This document shows positions 1-11,500 of a DNA stretch of 64,000 bases, piece after piece. The position numbers and the translations under genes were made by a program. This stretch comes from Acanthochromis polyacanthus (taxonomy: Eukaryota > Chordata > Actinopteri > Pomacentridae), in the NCBI RefSeq assembly GCF_021347895.1, contig NC_067115.1:8704064-8768063 (forward strand). The letters are read 5' to 3'. The notes below the pieces were generated by a model that saw only the letters and a list, made by a program, of their open reading frames with translations, was not told the DNA's origin and searched no databases. Positions within the stretch are counted from its first letter, which is position 1. Each line of letters begins with the position of its first letter.

Positions 1-1
1 G

Positions 2-2367
2 GTCTGTTATTCAGTGGAAGCTGTTCTTGGACCTCAGCTGTCCAGACCATTCCCTCGTTTCTCTACTGCTCCTGGAAGTCAAGGATCTACATCTCTCTCT
101 GTCCCGAGGACGTCTTCCGATGCCACTTTGGACACCACAAACCCAAGTGAAGCCCCATACTCTGTGGATGCTGTCCTCAAGTCATTTAAATCAGTGGAAA
201 AGTCACCCTTTGGCCAAACATCAACCACTACAACTGTAAAAACTGTATCCTATACACCAAAAACTGACTGTGAAAGAAGCACCGATCCTCTGCTGAACTC
301 ACAACATGAGAAGATTTTGTTAAATACCAGAGATGAAGCAAACAAGTCCCAGCAAAAAATGTTCAAACATCGACCATCTGTCCAAATGCATACCGGCCTG
401 ATCTCAAAAACCTGCCATGACCTTTTGCTCACCACTGAGGATCATAAAAATCAATGTGGAAATGCTGCAGAGTTCATAAAAACTGCTCAAAGAACTTCTA
501 ATGAAGTCAAACTGGAGTTGTTGGGTTCTCCTGTCACTCAAGCAGAAAAGTCTGCTTCCTCCCAAAGTAAAGGAGATATGAAAGATAGTCTGACATGTCC
601 TCCTGCACAGCTGAAGCCACATCTCTCTGGTCTGACATCTGATTTACAATCTTCAACTAAGCCTTTTTCTCCCTCTGCAGGTTTCTCAGAGTTTAAAGGT
701 AGCGCTAAGGTTCAACCTGTTTCTTGTTTTGATACAAAAAGTGATTCTTCAGACTCTCCCAGTCATCATTTTGCTGCAAAACAAGGCCCTGAATGTGGCC
801 TTAAACTTGGTACACTGCAGCTTTATTCTGCTAAAATGTCCCCAGAGCGCAGCAATGAAATGACAGTTGGATGTAAGAAGAATCAGAAAAAGCCTTTTCA
901 TAGCCTTTTTGCAAACCCAATATCCGACAGCGTGATGTCAGCTCATTCTCAAGGCTTTATTCAGACTCCACGCTGTGCAGATTTCACAAGTAAAGATCTT
1001 AAAACTGCAGTTGAACCTGACAAACCTCCATCCAAGTCCTTCCTCAGCCTTTTCGCAGTGCCGCTCATTGACACAGCTGCTTCGGCTCCATGTTCGCGGT
1101 CTCAAGCTGATGATTCAAAGACTCCTCGCTGTAGACAAAAATTAGTTGATGATGCATTTCATTTATCCAAACGACGAGCGTCATCTCCGTGTGTGGCTGG
1201 AACTGATGCTACACAAACTCCTCACAGGCCGACGTCTCCTAACTTCTCCGCTAGTTCAAAAACGGAGTCTGCAAGTCAGCCAGTGAATCCTGTTTGTAGG
1301 CTCATGTCTGATTCCCTCGGTGAGATTCCCACCAGTCCTGCTCCTCTCAGTCTAAATCCATCCATAGCTTCAGCTCAGCAACTGCTTCCCGACATCTCAT
1401 CCCCCAGAGGTGAGGCTGGCTGCACATATGCAAGAAAATTAGTGTGGAATTTGTGTTGCAGAAATCTGTTGTTAATGTTTTTTTTTGTCATTTTATGGAC
1501 TGCAGATTCAGTTCTGAAAAGCCTCTTTCTGAGTCTGAGTCCATATCAAGAGGACAGACTGCAGCGGGACAGTATTCAGATCAGTCGTCCTACAGGTAAG
1601 CTGTTTATTCACTCCTGCTAAAGACATTTAGATTTATTGAACTCTAAGCAGTTTCTGGAAATTTGATTTGCTCCTGTCTCATTTTTGCTCACTGTGGTCC
1701 TATTTTTCATTGCAATATGAAGTCCTGCACCTCTATGGAAACAGCATCATGAAGTGACATATCATTAAAAAAAGAATTTGAATGAAATTTTATTTTGCAA
1801 AATTTGAAAAAACATGGAATGAACAATTTTTCAAGTTCCCACAGGCGTCATCAATATTTGGAAAAAACACAATGACTGTACGTGATACAGAAATTGTACT
1901 ACTTACATTTTTAATTTCTTTTAATACATTTCTCTTCTTTGCTCTAAGCACAGCCTGCAGTTCAGCTGAAAAGTCCCCACATTTTTGCAACATGACTATT
2001 GGTCACAGCTGAGTCACTAATGGCATCACGGTTGCAGAATTGTTTTGTTTATTTTTTACGGAATGAATTTTCACTTGTTAAATGTAATTTCATTTTGCTG
2101 AAGTTTTAGTTCAGATCTGATAAATGGTGTAATTGGGGCCTTTCGTACCTGGAGTTGGATTTGTTAGTAATCCCTACAGAGCTGTGCAAGACTTTGACTC
2201 AAATGAGGAAGTGTAAAATGATGGGGAGCTTATGGATCAGGACAAAAATGGATGTTTTGTGTCCTCCTGTTTGTTTCAGACTGAGAAAGCAGCCACAACA
2301 GAGCAGCAGTTCTGCTTTTAGACTCTCCAAAACTCCAGGTGTGACTGAACCTCAAGTGAGAAACTGA
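2..2367 (+). CDS. 3' part of an unrecognised gene for a Ser/Thr/Pro-rich protein with SLFAxP repeats
   Basis: The frame is open from base 2, so the 5' part of the gene lies outside the window. Exon a runs 2-1409 (donor GTGAGG at 1410). Exon b is 1506-1595 (acceptor TGCAG, donor GTAAGC). The 96-nt intron between them happens to be in frame, which makes one long false ORF. A short exon 2180-2210 and a terminal exon 2280-2367 would close the frame with TGA at 2365-2367; these two are tentative. About 500 residues are visible, low in complexity and rich in Ser, Thr, Pro and Lys, with no transmembrane segment or folded domain I recognise. Two modules share the pattern SLFAxP, then Asp, then SA, then TPRC about 30 residues on: one begins KPFHSLFANP (near base 890) and one KSFLSLFAVP (near base 1035). 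Exon b has a weaker LKSLFLSLSP. I infer a nuclear or scaffold protein with short linear motifs. I cannot name the family. Confidence 0.6.
1645..2110 (+). repeat. dispersed repeat family 'CTGCAG core', copy A
   Basis: This intronic stretch has the layout seen in copies at 7.6, 36.5, 42.8, 45.5 and 51.1 kb. A leader around GTCCTGCA-CTCTATGGAAACAG is followed by AT-rich DNA, then the core ACAGCCTGCAGTTCAGCTGA at about 1949, then about 45 variable bases, then GTCACAGCTGAGTCACTAAT. It has no coding capacity. The best full-length comparison is the copy at 45.2-45.8 kb. The family is not identified. Confidence 0.7.
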
Positions 2368-2614
2368 CACACGTTCAAACATGTGATGCCGCTGCAGCAT
2401 CAAATCCGACTGATGCTCAGCTCAGAGATGGTAAACGGCACCGTGTGAAACCACTCAACGACCTTTTTAAGGCGCCACTTTTTTTCCATATGTGACATTG
2501 TTAACTACTGTGTGAAATGGCAATAACAATCCTCACACTTTTTTGCACCTGAAGCTTTGACTAAAACAGCTCAAAAACAGTTTATTAATGTATGTATATA
2601 ATTTACCAGTTAAT

Positions 2615-2870
2615 GTATGGAGTCATAGGAGTGCCACAATAAAATATAAATCTGTTAAAAATAAGGAATTAATGTGTAAATATAAAGAGGAATAAATAAA
2701 TAAAAAGGAAATTTTTGTCTTTCATTTTCTCTTCTCTTTTTTCCCTTTCATTTTTCCATTTTGTCATTGTCTTTTCCATTTTGCATTTGCTTTTACTTGA
2801 TGGACTGAGGTGTCAATCAAACGGCTCTGGGCAGGGCTTTCTGTCCAGAGTGGGTAGTTAAATACCATAG
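2615..2870 (+). repeat. left arm of a dispersed inverted repeat (partner 6160-6510)
   Basis: The sequence from GTGCCACAATAAAATATAAA through the poly-pyrimidine stretch to the segment near TTGATGGACTGAGGTGTCAAT matches the reverse complement of 6160-6510 with small indels. The right arm is longer and has an extra internal AT-rich tandem expansion. The left arm stops after about 2860. This most likely reflects two insertions of one mobile element in opposite orientation. Confidence 0.7.
2638..2643 (+). terminator. possible polyadenylation signal of the left-edge gene
   Basis: AATAAA about 270 nt after the tentative stop codon of the left-edge gene. It lies just inside the left arm of a large inverted dispersed repeat, so it could belong to the repeat instead. 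No other evidence for 3' end formation is visible. Confidence 0.25.
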
Positions 2871-3069
2871 ATTATATATAGGATTTTAATACCATAGATA
2901 ATAATATAGTATATCTATGGTTAGTACCTGAGCACAGGATTTGAAATCCTGTGATTTTTGGTGCAGAGCTGAAGAGGAGATTCTGTAAGCCACTTATACT
3001 GTATAATCTCCTGTTTAGCTGTGCACCAAAAAAAAACTTCTTGTTTCTTTCATATTTATATCTATAGAT

Positions 3070-3835
3070 GACTCATGTTTTATGAAAATATACATTGAGA
3101 GGATATGGACAGGTACAGAAATGTGAAACAGATGAAATACTACTGGGGTCCTCTTTGTGCTCTGTAAACACAGCCTGCAGTTAATTACAGCTGAGTCACT
3201 AATGGCTTCACAGCTGCACCAATAATAGGAAAATAGAGACCAGTCTTTAACAATGTGGCCAAATGTATGTTTACAAGCAGTAACAGAAGTCGCAAGCTAA
3301 AACTGACGGAGTGAGATTTCACAGACTTGCAGAAAGAAATAAGGAAAATTTCACTAATAATTTTGATACTAATACAATGATTAAAATATATTTAGAAATG
3401 CAATTTTATTGGCTTGTGACTGCTCTTAATGGGCCTAATATTTCATTTTATTTAGATTTTTTTGAAATTGATGTTACAAGTTGACTTCATCTTTTACCTA
3501 TTTTATGCATATTATTATTTAGTTCCTTTTTTACCATTTTTAACCGTATGAATTTTGTTTTAAGGTTGATTTACAACTAGTTGAAAATCGTGTCATTCTG
3601 CACATAAGACAATTCTTTTACTTCACAAAATTTAGTTCTATTTTTAATGTGATATTTGTATCCTGTGATTTTGCATTCGTCTTTGTTTGCCACATATGAG
3701 ACAGTAGAGGTGACTTGGGGTTCTCACAGATTTCTGACAAGTTCTTCATTTTCACACTAAACTTTTTACACAGCGGTTCCTTTTACTTTGCATAAATGTT
3801 TCCCACAATATGTATAAGAAAGAGATAATTTTAAA
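3070..3835 (+). repeat. long copy of the 'CTGCAG core' family (inverted partner 29165-29940)
   Basis: About 770 bp read as the reverse complement of 29165-29940. The shared parts include the run from CATATCTCTCAATG-like sequence through ACAGCCTGCAG and CAGCTGAGTCACTAATGGC, and the far end around TCTCACAGATTTCTGACAAG and CACATATGAGACAGTAGAGG. Similarity is high along the whole length, apart from small indels. No ORF of note is present. The element class is unknown. Confidence 0.75.
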
Positions 3836-4029
3836 ATTTAAATTATAAATTCATTTAAAAATCATACAGAAAATGTAAATTACTCAGCTACAGACATATT
3901 TCATGCGAAGAACACACTCAAAAATTACTCTAATACAGATTTTTTAATCAGTCTATCATTTTTTGCAAGCTTTGTTTTGATAGTGTTAAAATAACTGTTC
4001 TCTGTATGCTTTTATTTTGAAGGCGTATT

Positions 4030-4118
4030 TTATTTTATTGAGCTGAAGAAAGTTGTTTCTTATTTCTGTACTAATCTGTACTGTGTATGTTTGTTTTTTC
4101 AGGTGTTAAACGTGTGTG

Positions 4119-4154
<36 letters not shown>

Positions 4155-4230
4155 GATTTTAAAAATAAAATCTTGGTGTCAAATTTGAGGACAACACAAA
4201 CTCCCGCATCAAAGTTGGCAGAAATGCCCT
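4030..4230 (+). repeat. repeat segment with (TA)n, inverted relative to 6585-7125
   Basis: GCTGAAGAAAGTTGTTTCTTATTTCTGTAC near 4040 and TCTTGGTGTCAAATTTGAGG near 4170 both recur in reverse complement, near 7100 and 6640. Between them is a pure TA run of about 30 bp (around 4122-4151); in the partner the same place is a CA/TA microsatellite. This is a second inverted pair nested inside the spacer, with no coding content. Confidence 0.65.
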
Positions 4231-4750
4231 TCATGTTACGGATTCAATGAGGCTCAGATCCAGGAATGAGAAGGAGGATGAATGAATGCACAAAAGGTTT
4301 ATTTACAGAACGGAAAAATTACAAACACATTACCAGAACTTAGCTGAATTCAAGTGTCAAGAATCAAATTAACTCAAGGTGTCCCCTAGACTGCTGGTGG
4401 GGAATAGTAAGCAGGAAAATCCACTAACCCACGATAGGTAACACCTAGGTAGGGAACTGAACCAAAATACAAAAACCTAAAGGCTGCGACCCCGATATCG
4501 AAATAACTATAACGATACCAAAAGGAAACCAAGTAGGTTCAAACACTCGTCTAGAGACTCAATATACACTAAATTCTACAATGAAGAATAATCAGTGTAG
4601 TGGCACAAACTGAGTCCCAGAAACAATTACAAACTATGCAATGACTGTTCTACAAAAGCATGGATGAACATGAACTAACGAAAAGCTCACTAGTCTGGAA
4701 TGCTCGTGCAGTGACTTAGCTGAGGTGGCAAGAGGGTTAGTGGATGGTGT

Positions 4751-4767
4751 GGGGGGGGGGGGGGGGG
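4751..4767 (+). repeat. poly(G) run
   Basis: Seventeen consecutive G residues in the spacer. It could form a G-quadruplex and is prone to replication or sequencing error. No gene is attached to it. Confidence 0.9.
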
Positions 4768-5087
4768 ATCAGGTGTTCTGTGGTTGAGGTTTGGAGGTGG
4801 AACAGTTGTCCAGCAGATGGAAGGGAAGGCCTGGAGGTTTTCAGGAAGAATCAATGGGAAATACATGAAGGCCAGGCTTGTGGAGATCCAGGTGTGTCGG
4901 AAGGTGGTGGCACAGATAGGACGGGATCCAGACTAGGAGGAAACACAAGACAGGTTACCAAGAGTTGGAAGAAAACAGAGGCTGGAGTGAAACAGTGCAA
5001 AGACTGCCGATGGATCTTTCTGTTGCTGATTAGTGATTGTGATCACCTGCCGCCACAGCCACTGCCATGCACACCTGGAAACCGAAG

Positions 5088-5542
5088 GGGGCAGTGTAGA
5101 TTAGAAAAATAAACTCCCGGAATATGGTCAAAGTAATGATTAACAATACAGTTATTACATTTAATGTCCCAGCAGTTGGACTGAAAGAACCTTGTAGATC
5201 GTTTCCCCACTGTTAGTGTCTTTACCTCCAATCGGATACAGCAGGCTGAGACCGCAATGTGGGGGCACACACCCCATGTCTGCATGGGCCCGGACGTGTG
5301 CGTCCACGACATATCTGGTGGTCATCGTGGGAACCAAATATGTAATATGAGATGGCAAGTGGATTCAATAACTCCGCTACACAAGCACTGAAAGACAGAA
5401 AGGCCTGTAGTCACTTTAGCTTGAGGGGAGAGGATTTTATTCTTCAGCTTATCTGTGCTGTAATTTAAATGTAATAACTGCAGTGTTCATCATTACTTTG
5501 ATCATATTCTGGGAGTTTAATTTTCCAATCTACACTGCAGGA
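5088..5542. repeat. inverted repeat with about 300-bp loop
   Basis: About 80 bp at 5088-5165 (including AAACTCCCGGAATATGGTCA) is repeated in reverse complement at 5464-5542 (including GATCATATTCTGGGAGTTTA), with roughly 85-90 percent identity by eye. The arms start and end cleanly at GGGGGCAGTGTAGATT and CAATCTACACTGCAG, so they may be the terminal inverted repeats of a short non-autonomous DNA element. The loop encodes nothing I recognise. Confidence 0.65.
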
Positions 5543-6159
5543 ATATGTACTGCATTATGTGAATCAGTCATTAAACAATGTTAATGACTAGAGAGTAGAT
5601 TTACTGTTTTCTCCAGATACTCAGCAGATATTCAGGACTACTGACAACACAGAACCTTAACCTTACTGTTTTAATCACATTTAGGTTTTCTAAGTGTTAC
5701 ATTAATGTGGATCAGTGTCTCCACTGACAGTTTTAGTAACTAAATGCACCACAGTACAGTAACACAACACACTTCAGCTGTTAACATGAAACTCAATATA
5801 AACATCGTTAGCTTAATGCTACGTTAGCTTTAATCAGGCTACGACTGAACAGCTAGCTCTATTAGCACCGCTAATTCACATTAAAGCTAATATTCACTGG
5901 ATGCTAACTCTCTTCTTTGGTCAAGACAGAGAAAAAAAACTCCATCGACATCTGGAGTGCATGGCACACATTATATCTGGCACTACAGGTGTACATAAAG
6001 TGCATTAAAACCAGCACCAATAAGAAAATAAACATTAACTTACTGAACTATCAGAGTCCTTTCAGTGTCTGATGGAATCAGCCTAAGTGCCACGGTGACG
6101 TCACTTTACTTCAGCCGTGCTAGGAGCTGGCATCAGGCAGGAATCCTGTGATCAGGTGT

Positions 6160-6510
6160 TCACGACTCACCTGGATAGAAAGCCCCGCCCAGAGTCATTT
6201 GATTGACAGCTCAGTCCATCAAGTAAAAGTGAAGGCAAAACGGAAAAGGCAATGACAAAATGGAAAGATAAAAGGAAAAAAGTAGAAAAGGGAAAAAGCA
6301 AAGACAAAATTTCCTCTTTTACTTATTTTTATTTATTTATTCCTCTTTAAATTTACATATTCATTTCCTTATTTTTGAACAGATTTATTTATTTATTTAT
6401 TTCTCTTTATATTTACACATTTATTTCTTCATTTCTCTCTATATATGCACATTTCTTTCCTTATTTTTTAACAGATTTATATTTTATTGTGGCACTTCTG
6501 TGACTATAGT
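6160..6510 (-). repeat. right arm of the dispersed inverted repeat (partner 2615-2870)
   Basis: Reverse complement of the left arm, extended by internal duplications of ATTTATTTATTT-type sequence. Beyond the shared part it runs on through a TGACGTCA palindrome at about 6096. I see no coding function. Confidence 0.7.
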
Positions 6511-6656
6511 AACCTGCTATCAACACGGAAAAATAAATGGTGAAGAGTTCTATTTTAATTAAACATGCACAACATAAGTATGAAAGACTTTTCAGCAAAC
6601 TTTGATGCTGGAGTTTGTGTTGTCCTCAAATTTGACTCCAAGATTTAAAAAAAAAC

Positions 6657-6658
6657 TT

Positions 6659-6706
<48 letters not shown>

Positions 6707-6722
6707 CACACACACACATACA
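6657..6722 (+). repeat. (CA)n/(TA)n microsatellite
   Basis: A compound dinucleotide repeat: a long CA run, a short TA run, then CA again. It sits inside a repeat copy inverted relative to 4030-4230, where the equivalent site is a pure TA run. Confidence 0.9.
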
Positions 6723-7589
6723 CTACCAGTTAAACGTTTGGACACACCCACTCATTCAGTGGTTTATATTTAACTATTTTGTAAGTTGTAGATTAATACT
6801 AAAGACATCAAAACTATAAAAGAATGCTTATAGAATTATGTTGTAAACACAAAGTGTTAATCTTCGCTACTAATATATGCTGTTTATACAAGTTCCAAAT
6901 ATCAATAACTAAAAACCAGTATCAATGCTGAAAAAAAACATCAGTCGACCTCTAATTTTGTTTACAGGATGAACATTAAATACTGTCATGGTTTGATGCA
7001 AATTTCAAGCATTCATAACAAATTAAACAACATTGCACAAACAATAAGACATTTGACACCTAAAAAAACAAAAAAAACATACACAGTACAGAAATAAGAA
7101 ACAACTTTCTTCAGCTCAATTTTTTCCTGGTGTAAAATGTTGTTTTCCACTTTTGCTGTGTCCAATTCTCAAGTGACCCCTTGCAATAGAGTGAAACAGA
7201 ATTTTGTTTAGATTTTTTACACTGTAGCTAATTCCTAATCTCAGATTTAAGTTGCTGAACTCTTAAAACGCTGTTGTTGCTCCATTTAAAAGGGAACAAC
7301 ATTTTTAAGTTCTCAGTCAATTCAACCTTAAAACCTTTTAAATTTTGTCTGCTTCTTCTGGTAAGTTAAAAACCCAACTAATACACCACCGCTCAGTTTG
7401 TAAGATCAACAACTGATGAACAGTTCATTTAAATGTACAATGCATTCACTGTGATGATTAGAAATAAAACTTACACGTTTAACAAGTCAAACTTCAGTAG
7501 TTCACTAAATAAATAGCAGTGCAGAAACCAGCAGCGCCTGTGCAAATCTACAAAACTATTTTACAGTTTGGATAATGTTCATTCGTCAT

Positions 7590-7850
7590 CTAACTTACTG
7601 TGTCCACTGGTGTTTCCAATACTGGAAAAACTGGTGGCGTTATGTACAATAAATAGTTCATATTTCATTTTACTTTCATTTCTAATTTGTTTCCACACTT
7701 CTTCTGTGCTGTGTAAACAGCCTGCAGTTCAGCTGAAAACTCCTTGAATTTTTGTCACGAATGTTAGTCACAGGTGAGTCTCAAAGTTGGGGAACGCAGA
7801 ATTTTTAGTTTTTTTACAGAATGTCTGTACAGGAAGCTTTTTATTTTGGG
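7590..7850 (+). repeat. 'CTGCAG core' repeat copy C, overlapping the itgal 3' flank
   Basis: Contains ACAGCCTGCAGTTCAGCTGA at about 7718, TAGTCACAGGTGAGTC, and the AATTTTTAGTTTTTTTACAG tail typical of the family. It lies within 100-350 bp downstream of the itgal stop codon, antisense to it, so it may form part of that 3' UTR. A TTTATT (AATAAA on the minus strand) at 7840-7845 could serve as the itgal poly(A) signal. Confidence 0.65.
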
Positions 7851-7937
7851 CCATTTGTAAAATAATACATGTAGACTAATATGATTTTAAAGAAATATCC
7901 AAATTTTCTTTAGCTTGGATTTGGATGGTTTCCTCTA

Positions 7938-8552
7938 TTAATCTGCAAGTGACACTTTTAGTTCAGATGATGAGTTGGAAGCAGTTTCTTCCTTCTGATC
8001 ACTGGTTTCAAGCAGCTTTTTTTCTTCTGGAAATTGATCCGATTTGTCGTCAGGCTCTGGTTTGCTGCTTATCCCATTGGTTGGGCCAGGCATAGACCCA
8101 TTGGCAGCACCAGCCTGAAGAGCTTCTTCTTCCTCTAGTTCTTGACAATACTGGTGCATTTTCCTCTTGAAGCAGCCCATCTTGTGAGAGACGCAAAAAG
8201 AATCATTAGACTGAACGCTCAAAACCATAATTTAAATGTCAGGAATTCGGTTCATGACATTCCGGCAACAACACTGAAATGAATGTCTTTAATCCGTTCA
8301 CTCTTACCTTAAACATGATGACTGTGATGATGATCAGAAGCAAGAATCCTAGTCCAGCTCCAGTTAAAATGATCAGCAGTTGATTGGGGAGGATTGTGAA
8401 CTCAACCCGAACTGTACTCTGATGGCAAAGAAAAAAAGTGTTCAAATGGCACCTTTTGAATAAGTGTCAGTTTTGACTGTTTGTGTCTAGGCTGAACTTA
8501 CCGATGTCTTTGTTGGATGACTGACGCCGGTTTCATGAGGCTTGTCCTTAGT
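7938..8552 (-). CDS. itgal: itgal exons 29-31: membrane-proximal stalk, transmembrane helix and cytoplasmic tail
   Basis: Exons on the minus strand: 8502-8552, 8308-8418, 7938-8180. Exon 29 is a 17-residue hydrophilic linker. Exon 30 encodes a transmembrane helix of about 22 residues (roughly 1100-1121) ending VIMFK. Exon 31 starts at an AAG acceptor and reads MGCFKRKM, so the near-universal GFFKR motif is GCFKR at residues 1125-1129. GFFKR normally clasps the beta tail and binds regulators. The rest of the 81-codon exon is acidic, Ser-rich and long for a CD11 tail. The reading frame to TAA at 7938-7940 is open. Confidence 0.85.
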
Positions 8553-11500
8553 CTGTTTGCGATAAATATGATAAATTAGGTGCACAGAGAAAACATTTAA
8601 AGCGATATCTTTGAAATAATCTTACTGTGGTCAGAGCATAGACTGTATATAAAAGACAGACGTAGCCACTATGAAGCTAATGGTCTGAACTACCTGGAGT
8701 CAGGATTTTGGTCGTTGCCACCTTGGTTACTTGGTTTTATATGTATGAAAGGTGGATCTCCAGCTGCCATCAAGAGAAACAGCAGTTTTCACAGTATAAG
8801 AACTGGAGTTTCCAAAAACGTACAAAGTCAGAAGCACCACCACGTGCAGCCAAGTTAAGGATTTGACTTGCCTTTACATGCTACAATTTCCATTGTTTGT
8901 GATATGTTATTGTCCATTTCCCACTTGGACTGAGTGTCACATGAGCCCCCTTTGCTGGACCTCTGCGGATTTAGCTGCCCACGTTAAGTTACCAGTCTAC
9001 TGTACCCTGTCCCCACGCTGGGTTGATGGGTAATAAGCTCAGTTCCATCCGTCCATTCATTTTCTTCCGCTTATCCAGAGTCGGATCGTGGAGGCAGCTG
9101 ACGAAGCAGGTCATCCCAGACATCCTTCCTCTCAGCAGCGCTGTCCAGTTCTTCCTAGGAGATCCTGAGGTGTTCCCAGGTCAGACAAGATATGTAATCC
9201 CCACAGCGGGTTCTGGGTCTATCCTGTGGTGTCCTTCCAGGTGAACATGCTCGGAAAACCTCCAAAGGAAATCTCCTAGGATGCATCCGAACCAGATGTC
9301 TGAACCACCTCAACTGGTTCAGTTGAAATGCTTAAATAGGTTAGGTTTTAGTGGTAAATGTGCGACTTTGCTAAATGTTATGTTACACCATAGTTTATGT
9401 AAAATAATGCCTTTTTGCAGAGAACGTGGCAAGCTCACAAAGTTATTGGCAACTTTGCTAGCTTGATAGTAGAAATGTCTGTGGTGTCTCTGCTAACTTA
9501 CAGTCGGCTGAATAACTTGTTTTTGTGTTTTTGTAATCTCTGGAGTTTATGACCATGCAACATAACAACACAAAAAGTGAATGTTTGGTGTCAAAGAACA
9601 AATGTCTTGAGCCTGATACACGTGGTTGTGCACTGTGAATTCATTTTGAATAGTTCGAGTTCTGCTGTAACGTTCTGAGGCAGTTCAAGAAGAACATTTG
9701 ATGCAGTTAACCTGAACTGCAAATAGCATGTAGGAGTTCCAACACACTTTGCCACAACAACACAATTGTCGCTCTTCACTCGTCCTGCTCACCATATTTG
9801 GCTCCTTGTGACTTGTTGTTTTTCCCCAAAATATATTCCAAGTTGAAGAGTCATCATTTTGACAAAGGTTAGGAGATTGAGCCATCATTACAGATGCTGC
9901 TTGGGATGTTACAAGTGTTGTAAGAACCCTGGGAGCGGTGCTTTGCTTCACAGGGAGACTGCTATCATGAGAGTGACAGTTTTTAATTTTTCTGGGTACA
10001 ATCTAGGAACTTGGTCACATTTCATAAATGGTAGCAACTTATCAAGGTAGCCCCACCCTAAAACATACCTTGCTTTGTTGTCTATTGGCCTCCAAAGGGG
10101 ACCATAATTAAAATCTAAATATAAAATGAACATCGTGCTGTACTGAAGGAGACTTAAACCTAACAACTGAGATCATAATATTATTAGGAAACTGTTTACT
10201 GAGGTAATGAATCAAACAAGAAGGCATTTCATTTTCTCAAAGATATCTGAACAATTTGACTTCTTTTTGCAACCAGAGGAGTTGTCCACTGCTGACTGTT
10301 AAATAGAATGCAAGTTTAAGTCATTTTTGCAGTGGCACCACTTTTCTGATACAGAGGCTTCATCAATCTCCTATATACAGTCTATAGATCAAACTTAAAC
10401 TTACGTCTTGTTTATCTGAATCCAGCACATATTTCTTCTTGTCGTAGTCAACATGTAGAAAACTTGTAAATTTAACCTCTGCGCTCTCTCCAGTATATTT
10501 TTTTAGAAAGGGGATGTTCTGTAAAGTAAGAGCACGTCGATTACTTATACATTTTTGGGACTTTCGGGTATATGTGGTGTCTATTCTGTGTGTGTATTTA
10601 GTTGCTACATACCTCTGCTTTCTGTTGGAGGTCTTTAAACTGTACATCTCCTAACAATCGAAACTCCACAGCTGAATTTTTCTCCAGAACGAAAGTATCA
10701 CACTTGATGACTTTGCACGCATGCTCTGGTGGGCAGTGCTGCAACACAGCAAAAATACATTTCAATAAGTAATTCAAAATCTCATGACATGTTCTGATAA
10801 AATATTTTGATGATAAACATGTTGTACGTACTTTAGATGCAAAGCCAGTAGAGGACGTGCACTCAGTTTTGTTCTTAAAAGAAAAGTAGTTCAGGCATTA
10901 AAGAGATACCACAACAAAGTAAGAAGGTGAAGCAAGAAGTGTTTTATCCAAAATTACCTGATCTACAAAGACTTCATAGTTGTTCATTTCAAAGTCATGC
11001 TCCAGTTTAGTTGGGAAGACCAGGGATACGTTGACAGGAAAATCCTTAAAACCAGTGTTATCAATCTGTGAATGGTGACAGAAAGTAGATCCATAAGTAG
11101 ATAAATAATTTTGAGAAATTTGGTGTTGACTAAAATAAAGTTACAAGTAATTAAAATTTCCTGCAAGCATCTCTGAGGGTAACTAAGCAGGACAGTCTGT
11201 TGTTGGGTTTGAAAGACATGATAGCTTTAAAAAATCACCAAAATTTCACAATTTAATCTGAGCCAGAATCAACTTTCTGAAGATCCTTAAACTATTCATC
11301 TTGACGTCTTTTTCCATCGGGAAACGTTGCTGAATCTAAACCTAGAATTATGATTTGTCATCAACATCGCTTTGTTCTACCTGTTTAACCTTTTCCTATT
11401 TGCTTTAGATTAAGATTTTACAAAAACAGAAAGTTCTGCACTCGTTGGTGGCACTGTGACGCTGTTAGTGACTCAGCCGTGACCAAAAGACATATGACTA

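Larger units (their letters stand above)
2400..7930. other. gene-free spacer between converging genes
   Basis: No exon could be supported here on either strand. The spacer is a mosaic of inverted dispersed repeats (listed separately), microsatellites, a poly(G) run and AT-rich DNA. The ORF at 4744-5112 depends on the G run and has no protein-like features. The left gene (plus strand) and itgal (minus strand) end towards each other across this block. Confidence 0.7.

Noticed and set aside
14..1621. Single 535-residue ORF
   Set aside because: It runs through an in-frame 96-nt intron (1410-1505) and past a donor at 1596, and it is open upstream to base 2, so its apparent GTG start is not real.
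6094..6103. TGACGTCA as a promoter element
   Set aside because: It sits inside a dispersed repeat far from any gene start; a similar one at 61770 is also in a repeat.
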